DNA of 41,745 nucleotides, taken from contig CAIOTJ010000509.1 of the NCBI GenBank assembly GCA_903861195.1, positions 1-41,745 on the forward strand. The letters are read 5' to 3'. Under the pieces are notes generated by a model that saw nothing but the letters and a program-made list of their open reading frames with translations, was not told the origin of the DNA and made no database searches. The translations under genes and the position numbers were made by a program. This DNA comes from an uncultured Planctomycetaceae bacterium (GTDB lineage Bacteria > Planctomycetota > Planctomycetia > Planctomycetales > Planctomycetaceae). This document shows, piece after piece, positions 35,671 to 41,745 of the stretch (positions are counted from its first letter, which is position 1; each line of letters opens with the position of its first letter).

Positions 35671-36537
35671 TCACGCACCGCGATCACCCGCTGCATAGGG
35701 AGGCCCCGGATTCAGATCCAATACGGTCCGCTCGGGACCAATCAGGGCGTCTTCCTGCTGACAGATCCACTTCGAACCGGGTTCGATTCCCTGGATGGTA
35801 TGGCCTGACTCGATCACGGGCCCCTGTTCGACCAGGTAAATCGCGGTGTTGAACAACACGCGGCTTAGTCCATTGGGATCCAGACCGCGGAAGTGACACT
35901 GCAGATCGGGCAGATCGAGTTCCGCCATCCCGCGGGTATCCATCAGCATGTCGCCGTCGGTCTCGGCGATATTGAAGAATCGCACGTTGAGCGTGCCCGG
36001 CCGCAGCACCGGCTCATCCCCCACGGCATCGAGATAGTCTGCTGTACGGACCACCTGCTGCGAGTGCCGACAGACGAGGGCCAGGGGCTGCGTCTGCTCG
36101 ACCACCGCCTGCAGCACCCCGTGAAACAGCCGGAGCCGCTCGGGCGGCGGCAACTGCTGGGCCATCAGTTCGGTCACCAGCAGCGTGTGCCGGGAGGGGG
36201 CCAGCAGTTCGGCCGCCTCCCGACAGCGCCACGATTGTTCAAACAAAGACTGCAGCGCCTCGAGATTGACCGGCTGGTCGGCTCGCCACAGAGCGGTCTG
36301 AGGACAGAGCGTTCCATCCTTCACCGCGAAGGGATGCGACTTATGAAACAGGACGAAGGCCTGTTTCGCCTCGTCCTGGCCGGGGCTGTCGAGTGACTCT
36401 CCCAAAATCGCCTCCGCCCGGGCGTGCAGCGTACGGAGATTGAGGGCGGGAGGGGCTGCGAAATGAAGTTCGACAATCTGCATGCGGCGGTCCCGCCGTG
36501 GATGGGCTCTGGAAGGAACTGGAGGGGAGTTGATCAT
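35671..36537 (-). CDS. DUF4261 domain protein
   Basis: A soluble protein of about 288 residues. The C-terminal part reads DTRGMAELDLPDLQCHFRGL, continues DPNGLSRVLFNTAIYLVEQG and ends with SGHTIQGI and KWICQQEDALIGPERTVLDL, a strong match to what I remember of DUF4261. The N-terminal half includes CREAAELLAPSRHTLLVTEL, then a segment for which I know no function. DUF4261 proteins are of unknown role. Start ATG 36537 (after GGGAG) is preferred over ATG 36483. It is the last gene on the strand and in the direction of the fmd operon, 88 nt after fmdC, so co-transcription is possible. Confidence 0.75.
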   Translation of the reverse strand: MINSPPVPSRAHPRRDRRMQIVELHFAAPPALNLRTLHARAEAILGESLDSPGQDEAKQAFVLFHKSHPFAVKDGTLCPQTALWRADQPVNLEALQSLFEQSWRCREAAELLAPSRHTLLVTELMAQQLPPPERLRLFHGVLQAVVEQTQPLALVCRHSQQVVRTADYLDAVGDEPVLRPGTLNVRFFNIAETDGDMLMDTRGMAELDLPDLQCHFRGLDPNGLSRVLFNTAIYLVEQGPVIESGHTIQGIEPGSKWICQQEDALIGPERTVLDLNPGPPYAAGDRGA

Positions 36538-36625
36538 GGCTCCCGCATAGCAGGCCGACGACCGGACGGGGTTGATGGAGAGCACGGACAGACAAAAGGG
36601 GACTCGTCGGATCCCCATTCCCCGG

Positions 36626-37420
36626 CTAAGCCAGCACCAGAATCTCCCCCTTGCCCGGGACGGCGCGGTCGCCGCGGTAGAGCTGGTAGGGGCCGGTGGG
36701 GAGGGTGATGCCGTGCGGAGCCAGGTGCCGGGAGAGCAGCGGCAGGAATCCCGGGGTGGTGGTGGTCGAGTAGGTGAAGGTGGGCATCATCTGCAGGGGC
36801 TTCAGCGAGATGATCGTGCCGCGCTGCATCCACGCGCCGGTCCGGATTTCGGCGCCGCTGCGCAGGAGGATCGTGCCCCCCTTCATCTGCAGACCGGTGA
36901 AGTCGCGGGTGGGCCCCCCCACCACGATCGTCCCCCGCCGCATCCGCATTCCCACCTCCAGCCCCGCCGATCCATCAATCATGATCAGCCCGTTCCGCAT
37001 CCCCGACATCGCCCCGCGGTAGGCCGCGCCAATCTGCCCCCCGGCATTTCCCCGGATGCGGATCGTGCCATCCTTCATTTCGGCTCCGATCCAGTCGCCG
37101 GCATTGCCGTGGACGTCGATTCGCCCTCCCCGCATGTAGGCCCCCAGGTGCATGCCAATGGTCCCGTGGACGGTGATGCTTCCCCGGCGCATTCCCCGGC
37201 CCACCCACCGCAGTTTGTGCAGTTCGCCGTGCAGCACCAGGTCTTCACTGCGTTCTCCCTCGACGTCGAAGAATTCGCTGAGAGGCAGGCGGCGCTTGCC
37301 GTGGTGCACGATCATGGCCGAGATCTCGGCATGCGACAGCGTCGCCAGCACATCGGGCGAGAGGAACTCGGCCTCGAGGGGGACGATGGGGGGACGCTTG
37401 AGTCGCAGAGTGACCGGCAT
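36626..37420 (-). CDS. fmdC: Formylmethanofuran dehydrogenase subunit C
   Basis: A 264-residue protein dominated by a right-handed beta-helix of GXGXG type, as in the C-terminal domain of glutamate synthase. Repeats such as GRGMRRGSITVHGTIGMHLG, GGRIDVHGNAGDWIGAEMKD, GTIRIRGNAGGQIG and RNGLIMIDGSAGLEVG are visible. In the archaeal complex this subunit is structural; in the methylotroph Fhc complex it also binds FhcD. A further domain follows, with YSTTTTPGFLPLLSRHLAPH. ATG 37420 begins MPVTLRLKR. It lies 85 nt after fmdA. It is the same family as methylotroph fhcC, so either symbol is possible. Confidence 0.93.
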   Translation of the reverse strand: MPVTLRLKRPPIVPLEAEFLSPDVLATLSHAEISAMIVHHGKRRLPLSEFFDVEGERSEDLVLHGELHKLRWVGRGMRRGSITVHGTIGMHLGAYMRGGRIDVHGNAGDWIGAEMKDGTIRIRGNAGGQIGAAYRGAMSGMRNGLIMIDGSAGLEVGMRMRRGTIVVGGPTRDFTGLQMKGGTILLRSGAEIRTGAWMQRGTIISLKPLQMMPTFTYSTTTTPGFLPLLSRHLAPHGITLPTGPYQLYRGDRAVPGKGEILVLA

Positions 37421-37505
37421 GGAAGACGATCCGGCGGCAAGCCGGCAAAACGGAACCAATCAACGATCGGCGGGAATGAAAGTTCGGGGCGGATCGAAAC
37501 CTGTC

Positions 37506-39149
37506 TCAGGACGTCGCGGGGGGTTGGCAGTCGCGCAGATCGGGATGCTCGATCCGCTCGAGTTCGACCGGGTAGTGCTCGAACTTCATGGTGTAACAGT
37601 CTTCGAACAGCGGCCGGATGAAGTCGTTGGTCGCTGGATCCATGGCTGGACGGACCAGGAACTCCTTCCCCTGGGGGGCCTCGCGAATGTCGCCATCTTC
37701 CAGCACCACCTCCCCCGCCTTGATCACATAGCGGGGATGGCTGAACATCTGCTGGATGTCGACCTGCTCTTCGTAGACCACCACGTCGGCGTCGGCCCCC
37801 ACTCCCAGGTGCCCCTTGTGCGTCAGCCCCAGGGCGCGAGCCGGACCGGCCGACATCGCAGTGGCAATCTCCAACAGCGTGTACTCGCGATCGAGTTCCG
37901 GCAGCTTGATGCGCGACTTGACCCGGTCGGGGAGTTTCTTGAGGCACTCCCGCCGGAACTCGGCGCTCATCAGCATCTGGATGATCTCGGGATAGCGCCA
38001 GAAGCAGCCGCCGTTGGGATGATCGGTCGACAAAAAGACCTGCCACGGATCGCGGATCATCAGCAGCAGTTCCAGACCCGCCGCCCACTGCACCGCGTTG
38101 ACCACATTGCTGGGGCGATAGGTGTAGGGAACGATGCCGCAACCGGTCTCGTTTTCGACGTCGAGGTTGCCCCATTTCCGCCCGGTCAGCTTGTAGAGCA
38201 GGTGCTGCCAGGGACCGTCGGCGGTGATGGTCACGGTGTCGCCGAACAGCACCACCCCGGCATCGGTCGTGAGGTTGGGGTGGCTGTTGAAATACTCGGC
38301 CAGGACGGTCGTCTCAGAGCACATCGTGTCCCAGCCGTCGCCGCCGTAGGCGTGATACTGCGAATGGGCGATGTGGGCCCGGTGCCCTTCCAGACGAGCC
38401 AGGGTGTCGAGCGTCGTGGTGATGTTTCCGGGAGCCCCCAGGTTGTTGCAGTGCAGGTGCACCGGGTGGGGCAGGCCCAGATCGTCACAGATGCGGGCCA
38501 GGTTGGTGACAATCTGCCCGGGAGTGAGCCGGTGGTAGCCATCGATGGGAGTATCGAGCGCCTTGGCGTCATGCCCGTATTTCCAGGCCTTCACCCCTCC
38601 GGGATTGACCGCCTTGACCCCGTACGACTTGGCCGCCCAGAGATACCACGAGAGAACCTGCTTGGCCCGCTCGTACTCCCCCTGCTCGAGTTGTTCGAGC
38701 AAGATCTCATTGTTGGCCATCAGGGTCAGCGAGGCTTTGTCGATGATCGGGATGTCGGCCAGTTCCTCATGGGTGTGCCGGGCCGAGAGCACCGGCACCG
38801 CCGCCTCGTTGACCGTGGTAAAGCCCATCCCGGCATAGAGATAGCCGGTGGCGAACGTGGTGGGGGCCATGCCTCCCAGGCCGCTGCGGCGCGTCTTGGT
38901 GCGGATGAACGCCTGGGTGCGGCGATGGTCTTCGGGGGTCATCGCGCGGGCGAAGTTGATGGCCCCGCCGGCCACGTGCGTGTGGACGTCGACCCCGCCG
39001 GGGAAAATGACCATCCCGGTGGCGTCGATGATGCGTCCGCCAGAGACGGTTTCCACAATCTTCCCGGTGTCGTCGATGCAGAGGTCGCGGACCTGGCCAT
39101 CGATGCCCTGGGCGGGATCGTAGATCTTGCCTCCAGTGATGCGGATCAT
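37506..39149 (-). CDS. fmdA: Formylmethanofuran dehydrogenase subunit A
   Basis: A 547-residue amidohydrolase-fold subunit. In archaeal FwdA this subunit hydrates formate onto methanofuran, connected by a tunnel to the CO2-reducing site in FwdB; in methylotrophs the FhcA homologue works as a hydrolase. The binuclear zinc ligands are conserved: HTH at residues 56-58 (GGVDVHTHVAGG), the Lys of YGVKAVNPGG at about 179 that is carboxylated in the family, HLHCNN and HIAHSQYHAYGG, and the Asp of FLSTDHPNGG. The start is MIRITGGKIYDP at ATG 39149. It lies 57 nt after fmdB in the same direction and 85 nt before fmdC. Catalysis is therefore likely intact. Confidence 0.96.
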   Translation of the reverse strand: MIRITGGKIYDPAQGIDGQVRDLCIDDTGKIVETVSGGRIIDATGMVIFPGGVDVHTHVAGGAINFARAMTPEDHRRTQAFIRTKTRRSGLGGMAPTTFATGYLYAGMGFTTVNEAAVPVLSARHTHEELADIPIIDKASLTLMANNEILLEQLEQGEYERAKQVLSWYLWAAKSYGVKAVNPGGVKAWKYGHDAKALDTPIDGYHRLTPGQIVTNLARICDDLGLPHPVHLHCNNLGAPGNITTTLDTLARLEGHRAHIAHSQYHAYGGDGWDTMCSETTVLAEYFNSHPNLTTDAGVVLFGDTVTITADGPWQHLLYKLTGRKWGNLDVENETGCGIVPYTYRPSNVVNAVQWAAGLELLLMIRDPWQVFLSTDHPNGGCFWRYPEIIQMLMSAEFRRECLKKLPDRVKSRIKLPELDREYTLLEIATAMSAGPARALGLTHKGHLGVGADADVVVYEEQVDIQQMFSHPRYVIKAGEVVLEDGDIREAPQGKEFLVRPAMDPATNDFIRPLFEDCYTMKFEHYPVELERIEHPDLRDCQPPATS

Positions 39150-39206
39150 GAATTCAACAGCGGGCCGTGGCAGACCGCGTGGGACGGTCTTGGTGGGGGG
39201 AACGGG

Positions 39207-40556
39207 TTACAGGTTGACCTGCGAGGTCCATTGGTGCGGGGAGGGACCGCCATCGGGCAGCCAGAACGGCTTTTTGGCGATCGCCTCATTGATCCGCCGG
39301 ACCACCTCTTCATCGGTCGGGTAGGGAGACTTCAGGGCGGGCGACAGGGGCATCGGCAGCTCGTCCATGCGGTACGCCGTCCCGGGAGCGGAAATTCCCT
39401 GCGGGGCGGTCGTGATGTGCACGCGGGCCAACCGGCTGGTGTGCGTGATGTGCGGATCGAGCACGATCGTGGGGATGCGGGCCAGATGGTCGATCGCCGG
39501 CTGGGGCATGGTCGCCCCCGGGTCGGCTCCGATGATGAACGCCGCGTCGCAATCCCCCCGCACCAGCACGTCGACCGTCGAGAACTCCCCCGGGTTGTAC
39601 CGCGGGTAGCCCCGGTTGAACGAGATGCCGAACGGGTAGCCGGTCTGCCACCGCATGATCACGTCGGCCCCAGTCACGTTGCCATGCCCGCGCATGGGCA
39701 TCGCGACGAACTTGGTGAACGCGTTCATCTCGGCCGCCAGCGTCAGCAGGGCCGCGCTGTTCATGTGCTTCCCGCGGGTCATCGAGAGACCCATGCCGAA
39801 GAACATGCAGCCGAATTTCGCACCCTTCATCCGCCGGACGAGGTCTTCCACCGCCGCGCGGTCGAGGCCCGTCTCGGCGATGTCTTCATCACGGACCGGC
39901 TGGTCTTTGATGAGCGCCCGCAGAATGGTGATCAGTTCGAAGTCTTTGCCGGGGCGCACCTGCAGGAAGATGTCGGCCGCCTTGGCGCTCTTGGTCTCGC
40001 GGATGTCGACCAGCACCATCGTGCGGTCCTTCCGGCCGCGCGGCAGAAACTTGCTTTTCTGCATGATGGTGTATTTGGTGAAGTGGCGGGGATGGCACTC
40101 GGCCGGGTTCCCACCCCAATAGATGATGAAGTCGGCGCGCTGTTTCACTTCGCCGAGCGTACACGTGACCTTACCACCCAACTGGGCGGCAATCTCGGTG
40201 GGACCGTGTCAAAGCGACGTGTGACTGTCGAGCAGCCCTCCCAGCAGATCGGCCAGCGCCACGCACTCTTTCTGCGCCTCGCAGGTGGTGTTGCTCATGC
40301 CGTAGACCAGCGGCATGTCGGCGGCGTGCAGCAGCGTCGCCGCCGTCTCAATCGCCACGTCGAGCGACACCTCCTCGCCATCGACCAGGGCGACGGGATA
40401 CTTCTTCTCGGCCGTGTGATTCAGAAACCACGCCGTCCCCAGCACGCAGGCCCGCTCGGCCTTGTGAATGCGGACCCCGTCGTGGTGCAGGTCGATGTCG
40501 TCGCAGACACACCCGCAGAAGGTACAGGTCGCGTTCTCAATCACTTCCAGATTCAT
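39207..40556 (-). CDS. fmdB: Formylmethanofuran dehydrogenase subunit B, selenocysteine-containing (in-frame UGA)
   Basis: A 449-residue protein if one UGA is read through. Two open segments, 40556-40212 and 40208-39207, are in the same frame on the minus strand, separated only by UGA at 40211-40209 (residue 116). Upstream is ATCTFCGCVCDDI with the cysteines of a 4Fe-4S cluster, then NTTCEAQKECVALADLLGG and SHTSL; downstream is HGPTEIAAQLGGKVTCTLGE, then ADFIIYWGGNPAECHPRH, GMGLSMTRGKHMNS and IIGADPGATMPQPA. In archaeal FwdB/FmdB the residue before HGP is the Cys or Sec that ligates Mo/W. A downstream hairpin fits a bacterial SECIS. ATG 40556 is used. In a pseudogene the UGA would be expected at random places, not here. 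Confidence 0.9.
40171..40192 (-). promoter_or_regulatory. Candidate bacterial SECIS hairpin in fmdB
   Basis: On the mRNA, UUGCCGCCC pairs with GGGUGGUAA (9 bp, two G-U wobbles) around the loop AGUU. The stem spans nucleotides 17-38 after the UGA and the loop starts 25 nt after it. The consensus I recall for bacterial SECIS elements asks for a short stem-loop with the loop 16-37 nt after UGA and a G among the first two loop bases; all are met. It lies inside the coding sequence, as bacterial SECIS elements do. Confidence 0.75.
40209..40211 (-). other. In-frame UGA codon, predicted selenocysteine
   Basis: The codon TGA on the minus strand (TCA on the plus strand) is residue 116 of FmdB, between SHTSL and HGPTEI, the metal-ligand position of the family. 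Confidence 0.85.
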
Positions 40557-40596
40557 GGCAACTCTCGCTTCCGCAACTCGCATGTCGGGAACCCAT

Positions 40597-40680
40597 CCCG
40601 GGAAATCTCCCGGGCGATGTGGTTCACCGGGAGGCGTTCAAGACTCTTCGCAATGGTTGGTGTCGTCCGGACCGGACGAC
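40597..40680 (-). other. Two GC-rich inverted repeats between the small ORF and fmdB
   Basis: CCCGGGA-AATC-TCCCGGG at 40597-40614 is a perfect 7-bp stem with a 4-nt loop. GTCGTCCGG-A-CCGGACGAC at 40662-40680 is a perfect palindrome. Both lie in the 138-nt gap before fmdB and could stabilise or divide the operon mRNA. Confidence 0.5.
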
Positions 40681-40694
40681 GGCACGGTGAACGT

Positions 40695-40859
40695 TCAGCC
40701 CAGGGCCCGGCCCTGGCAACTTCCCCGCACCCGCCGCGGCATGAACCGCCCGGGTTCAATCTCGGTCCAGGGAGCCACCTCGGCGGCAGCCTCCTCGACC
40801 GGCGCGAAGTGCGGCCCCTCGGGCCCCGCCAGAAATTCGTGCAATGGTGTTTCAGACAT
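40695..40859 (-). CDS. Small ORF in the fmd operon, function unknown
   Basis: A 54-residue ORF between fmdD and fmdB, same strand. It starts MSETPLHEFLAGPEGPHFAP, has an acidic centre (VEEAAAEVAPWTEIEPGRF) and ends with the basic, Gly-rich MPRRVRGSCQGRALG. A GGAAGGGG ribosome site lies upstream of ATG 40859. The single Cys in the basic tail could bind metal or be redox-active. I do not recognise the family. The position in a short operon and the ribosome site support a real gene, but this is not proof. Confidence 0.55.
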   Translation of the reverse strand: MSETPLHEFLAGPEGPHFAPVEEAAAEVAPWTEIEPGRFMPRRVRGSCQGRALG

Positions 40860-40965
40860 CCGCCTTGCCCCTTCCAGAAACTCACTTCCCGAGAATTCCC
40901 TTCCCGGAAAGTCACAACGCCTCACCGCAACCCGCCCGTCTGGGGCGGCTCCAGCCCTGCTCGAA

Positions 40966-41029
40966 ACTTCAGATCTTCTCGACTTCAGATCTTCCCGACT
41001 TCAGATCTTCTCGACTTCAGATCTTCTCG
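40966..41029. repeat. Four tandem 16-bp repeats over the fmdD stop codon
   Basis: The unit ACTTCAGATCTTCTCG is repeated four times without gaps (40966, 40982, 40998, 41014; the second copy has one T-to-C change). The rightmost unit contains the last codons and TGA of fmdD, so the three others look like duplications of the gene's 3' end. Confidence 0.95.
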
Positions 41030-41361
41030 AGGGGAATCACTTCCACCTCCCAGCCCTTCGACGTCGGCATCCCGGTGCCGTCGGTGTCTCCCCCCATCAG
41101 CCGACAGGTCGGGGGACCATACGGCACCACGATCATCCCCTCGGGCACTTTCCCCTGCTCGCAGATGAACCGGGATTCACCAAACGCTGTCCGGATGAGA
41201 GCCGGCTGACCTTCCACCAGCCCCACCTCGGCCATGTCTGCGGCACACATCACCATCGACGACGTCAGGGCCCGATACTCTTCGGAATCCTTGCCGACGT
41301 TGATGAGCGAACCCTGGCGGGCCGAGCGGGTCGAGTTGAGGATGAACCGTTTGGACGACAT
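41017..41361 (-). CDS. fmdD: Formylmethanofuran dehydrogenase subunit D (molybdopterin dinucleotide-binding)
   Basis: A 114-residue protein that matches the molybdopterin dinucleotide-binding domain subunit of archaeal FwdD/FmdD: RFILNSTRSARQGSLINVGK, EYRALTSSMVMCAADMAEVG, EGMIVVPYGPPTCRLMGGDT and DGTGMPTSKGWEVEV. It should close over the molybdo- or tungstopterin in FmdB. This gene is not the methylotroph fhcD, which encodes a formyltransferase. ATG 41361 is chosen because the promoter -10 lies 38 nt upstream, at the position of an alternative start at 41403. It is first in the operon, followed by a small ORF and fmdB. Confidence 0.9.
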   Translation of the reverse strand: MSSKRFILNSTRSARQGSLINVGKDSEEYRALTSSMVMCAADMAEVGLVEGQPALIRTAFGESRFICEQGKVPEGMIVVPYGPPTCRLMGGDTDGTGMPTSKGWEVEVIPLEKI

Positions 41362-41648
41362 CAGAACCGCATGAGAAGGGAGTGGAGAGGGCTGTGAAAT
41401 CATACCCGTTCGGAGGGGCTCTCACAATTCCAGTCCCCCGGCGAGGAAGCCGAATTCGCTGAGGTTTTTGCGAAGGATTCAGCGGTTTTGAGTGTCAGGG
41501 TTTGGATCTCTTCCCGAGGTTCGGTAGTTCGCCCCCCCACGACGGAGTCACCCCGTTCGACCTGGCTCCCTGCCGTGGCGCAACCGGTGCCGGCAGGTAC
41601 TGGGGGGTGGTGGGGTCGCAGCGATTCCCGGGGCGGGAATTGCTTCGG
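41362..41648 (-). other. Gap between dtd and fmdD
   Basis: About 287 nt with no supported gene. It holds the fmd promoter and a GCGATTCCCG/CGGGAATTGC hairpin at 41621-41643 (3-nt loop, one G-U pair on one strand) that could end the dtd transcript, though no T-tract follows. Confidence 0.5.
41399..41427 (-). promoter_or_regulatory. Promoter of the fmd operon
   Basis: On the minus strand TTGTGA (41427-41422) and TATGAT (41404-41399) are separated by exactly 17 nt. The predicted start lies about 30 nt before the fmdD ATG. This is a good sigma-70-type match. Confidence 0.65.
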
Positions 41649-41745
41649 TCAGCCACCGCCGACCGGCCGACTCTCCACCACCAGCGTCACCGGGCCATCG
41701 TTGACCAGCTCGACCTGCATCTCGGCCTGGAAAATGCCGGTCGCC
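41649..41745 (-). CDS. dtd: D-aminoacyl-tRNA deacylase, 3' end only
   Basis: The last 32 residues are visible: [20 protein letters not shown], then [11 protein letters not shown] and a stop at 41651-41649. The VNDGPVT motif is the C-terminal hallmark of Dtd, which frees tRNAs from mischarged D-amino acids. The start lies beyond the window. It precedes the fmd operon on the same strand, separated by about 290 nt with the fmd promoter in between. Confidence 0.85.
   Translation of the reverse strand, partial: ATGIFQAEMQVELVNDGPVTLVVESRPVGGG

Noticed and set aside
40209-40583. Two separate fmdB-like genes, or a pseudogene split by a stop codon
   Set aside because: Both segments are in the same frame, the joined protein has the full FwdB motif order, and the stop falls exactly on the known Cys/Sec ligand with a SECIS-like hairpin behind it.
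37152-41168. A 1338-residue open frame antisense to the fmd operon
   Set aside because: It is low in motifs and lies opposite four recognisable subunits, so it is compositional.

Overview
The window is a high-GC bacterial chromosome segment, most likely from a Planctomycetota bacterium. The basis is inference from content: archaeal-type formylmethanofuran dehydrogenase genes beside standard bacterial housekeeping genes, many starts without a clear Shine-Dalgarno site, and large TPR and DUF1573 proteins of a kind common in that phylum. No mobile element, CRISPR array or rRNA was seen.

Layout. At 1-6.2 kb lie the 3' part of a ComEC-like metallo-beta-lactamase gene and hemD on the plus strand, then a minus-strand ribosome/SRP block transcribed ffh > rpsP > trmD > rplS > terminator > yraN. 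At 6.4-22.2 kb is the classical bacterial translation/transcription superoperon on the plus strand: tRNA-Thr(UGU), tRNA-Tyr, tRNA-Gly, tRNA-Thr(GGU), tuf, rpmG, tRNA-Trp, secE, nusG, rplK, rplA, rplJ, rplL, rpoB and rpoC, ending in a strong intrinsic terminator. At 22.5-32.3 kb are a DUF1573 protein, mreB-mreC, two exported TPR proteins and an SLC1-type symporter that carries an EF-hand-like loop. At 33-35.2 kb are a small conserved hypothetical gene and an sbtA-sbtB pair (bicarbonate transporter plus PII-like partner) behind nested palindromes.

At 35.7-41.4 kb, on the minus strand, is the most notable locus: a promoter followed by fmdD/fwdD, a 54-residue orphan ORF, fmdB/fwdB, fmdA/fwdA, fmdC/fwdC and a DUF4261 gene. 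The fmdB reading frame is interrupted by one in-frame UGA, exactly where the catalytic Cys/Sec ligand of the Mo/W centre lies in the archaeal enzyme (residue 116 here). A 9-bp hairpin with an AGUU loop starts 16 nt after the UGA, which fits the known consensus for bacterial SECIS elements. I read this as a selenocysteine-containing, redox-competent formylmethanofuran dehydrogenase in a bacterium, not a pseudogene. The neighbouring gene for the formyltransferase (ftr/fhcD), which makes the methylotroph Fhc complex a hydrolase, is absent from the window. The locus ends in the 3' end of a dtd gene.

How the parts work together. The 6-22 kb block builds the translation and RNA polymerase apparatus. 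The fmd operon would interconvert CO2 and formylmethanofuran at the head of the tetrahydromethanopterin C1 pathway. The nearby sbtAB could supply or balance bicarbonate, but that functional link is inference only.
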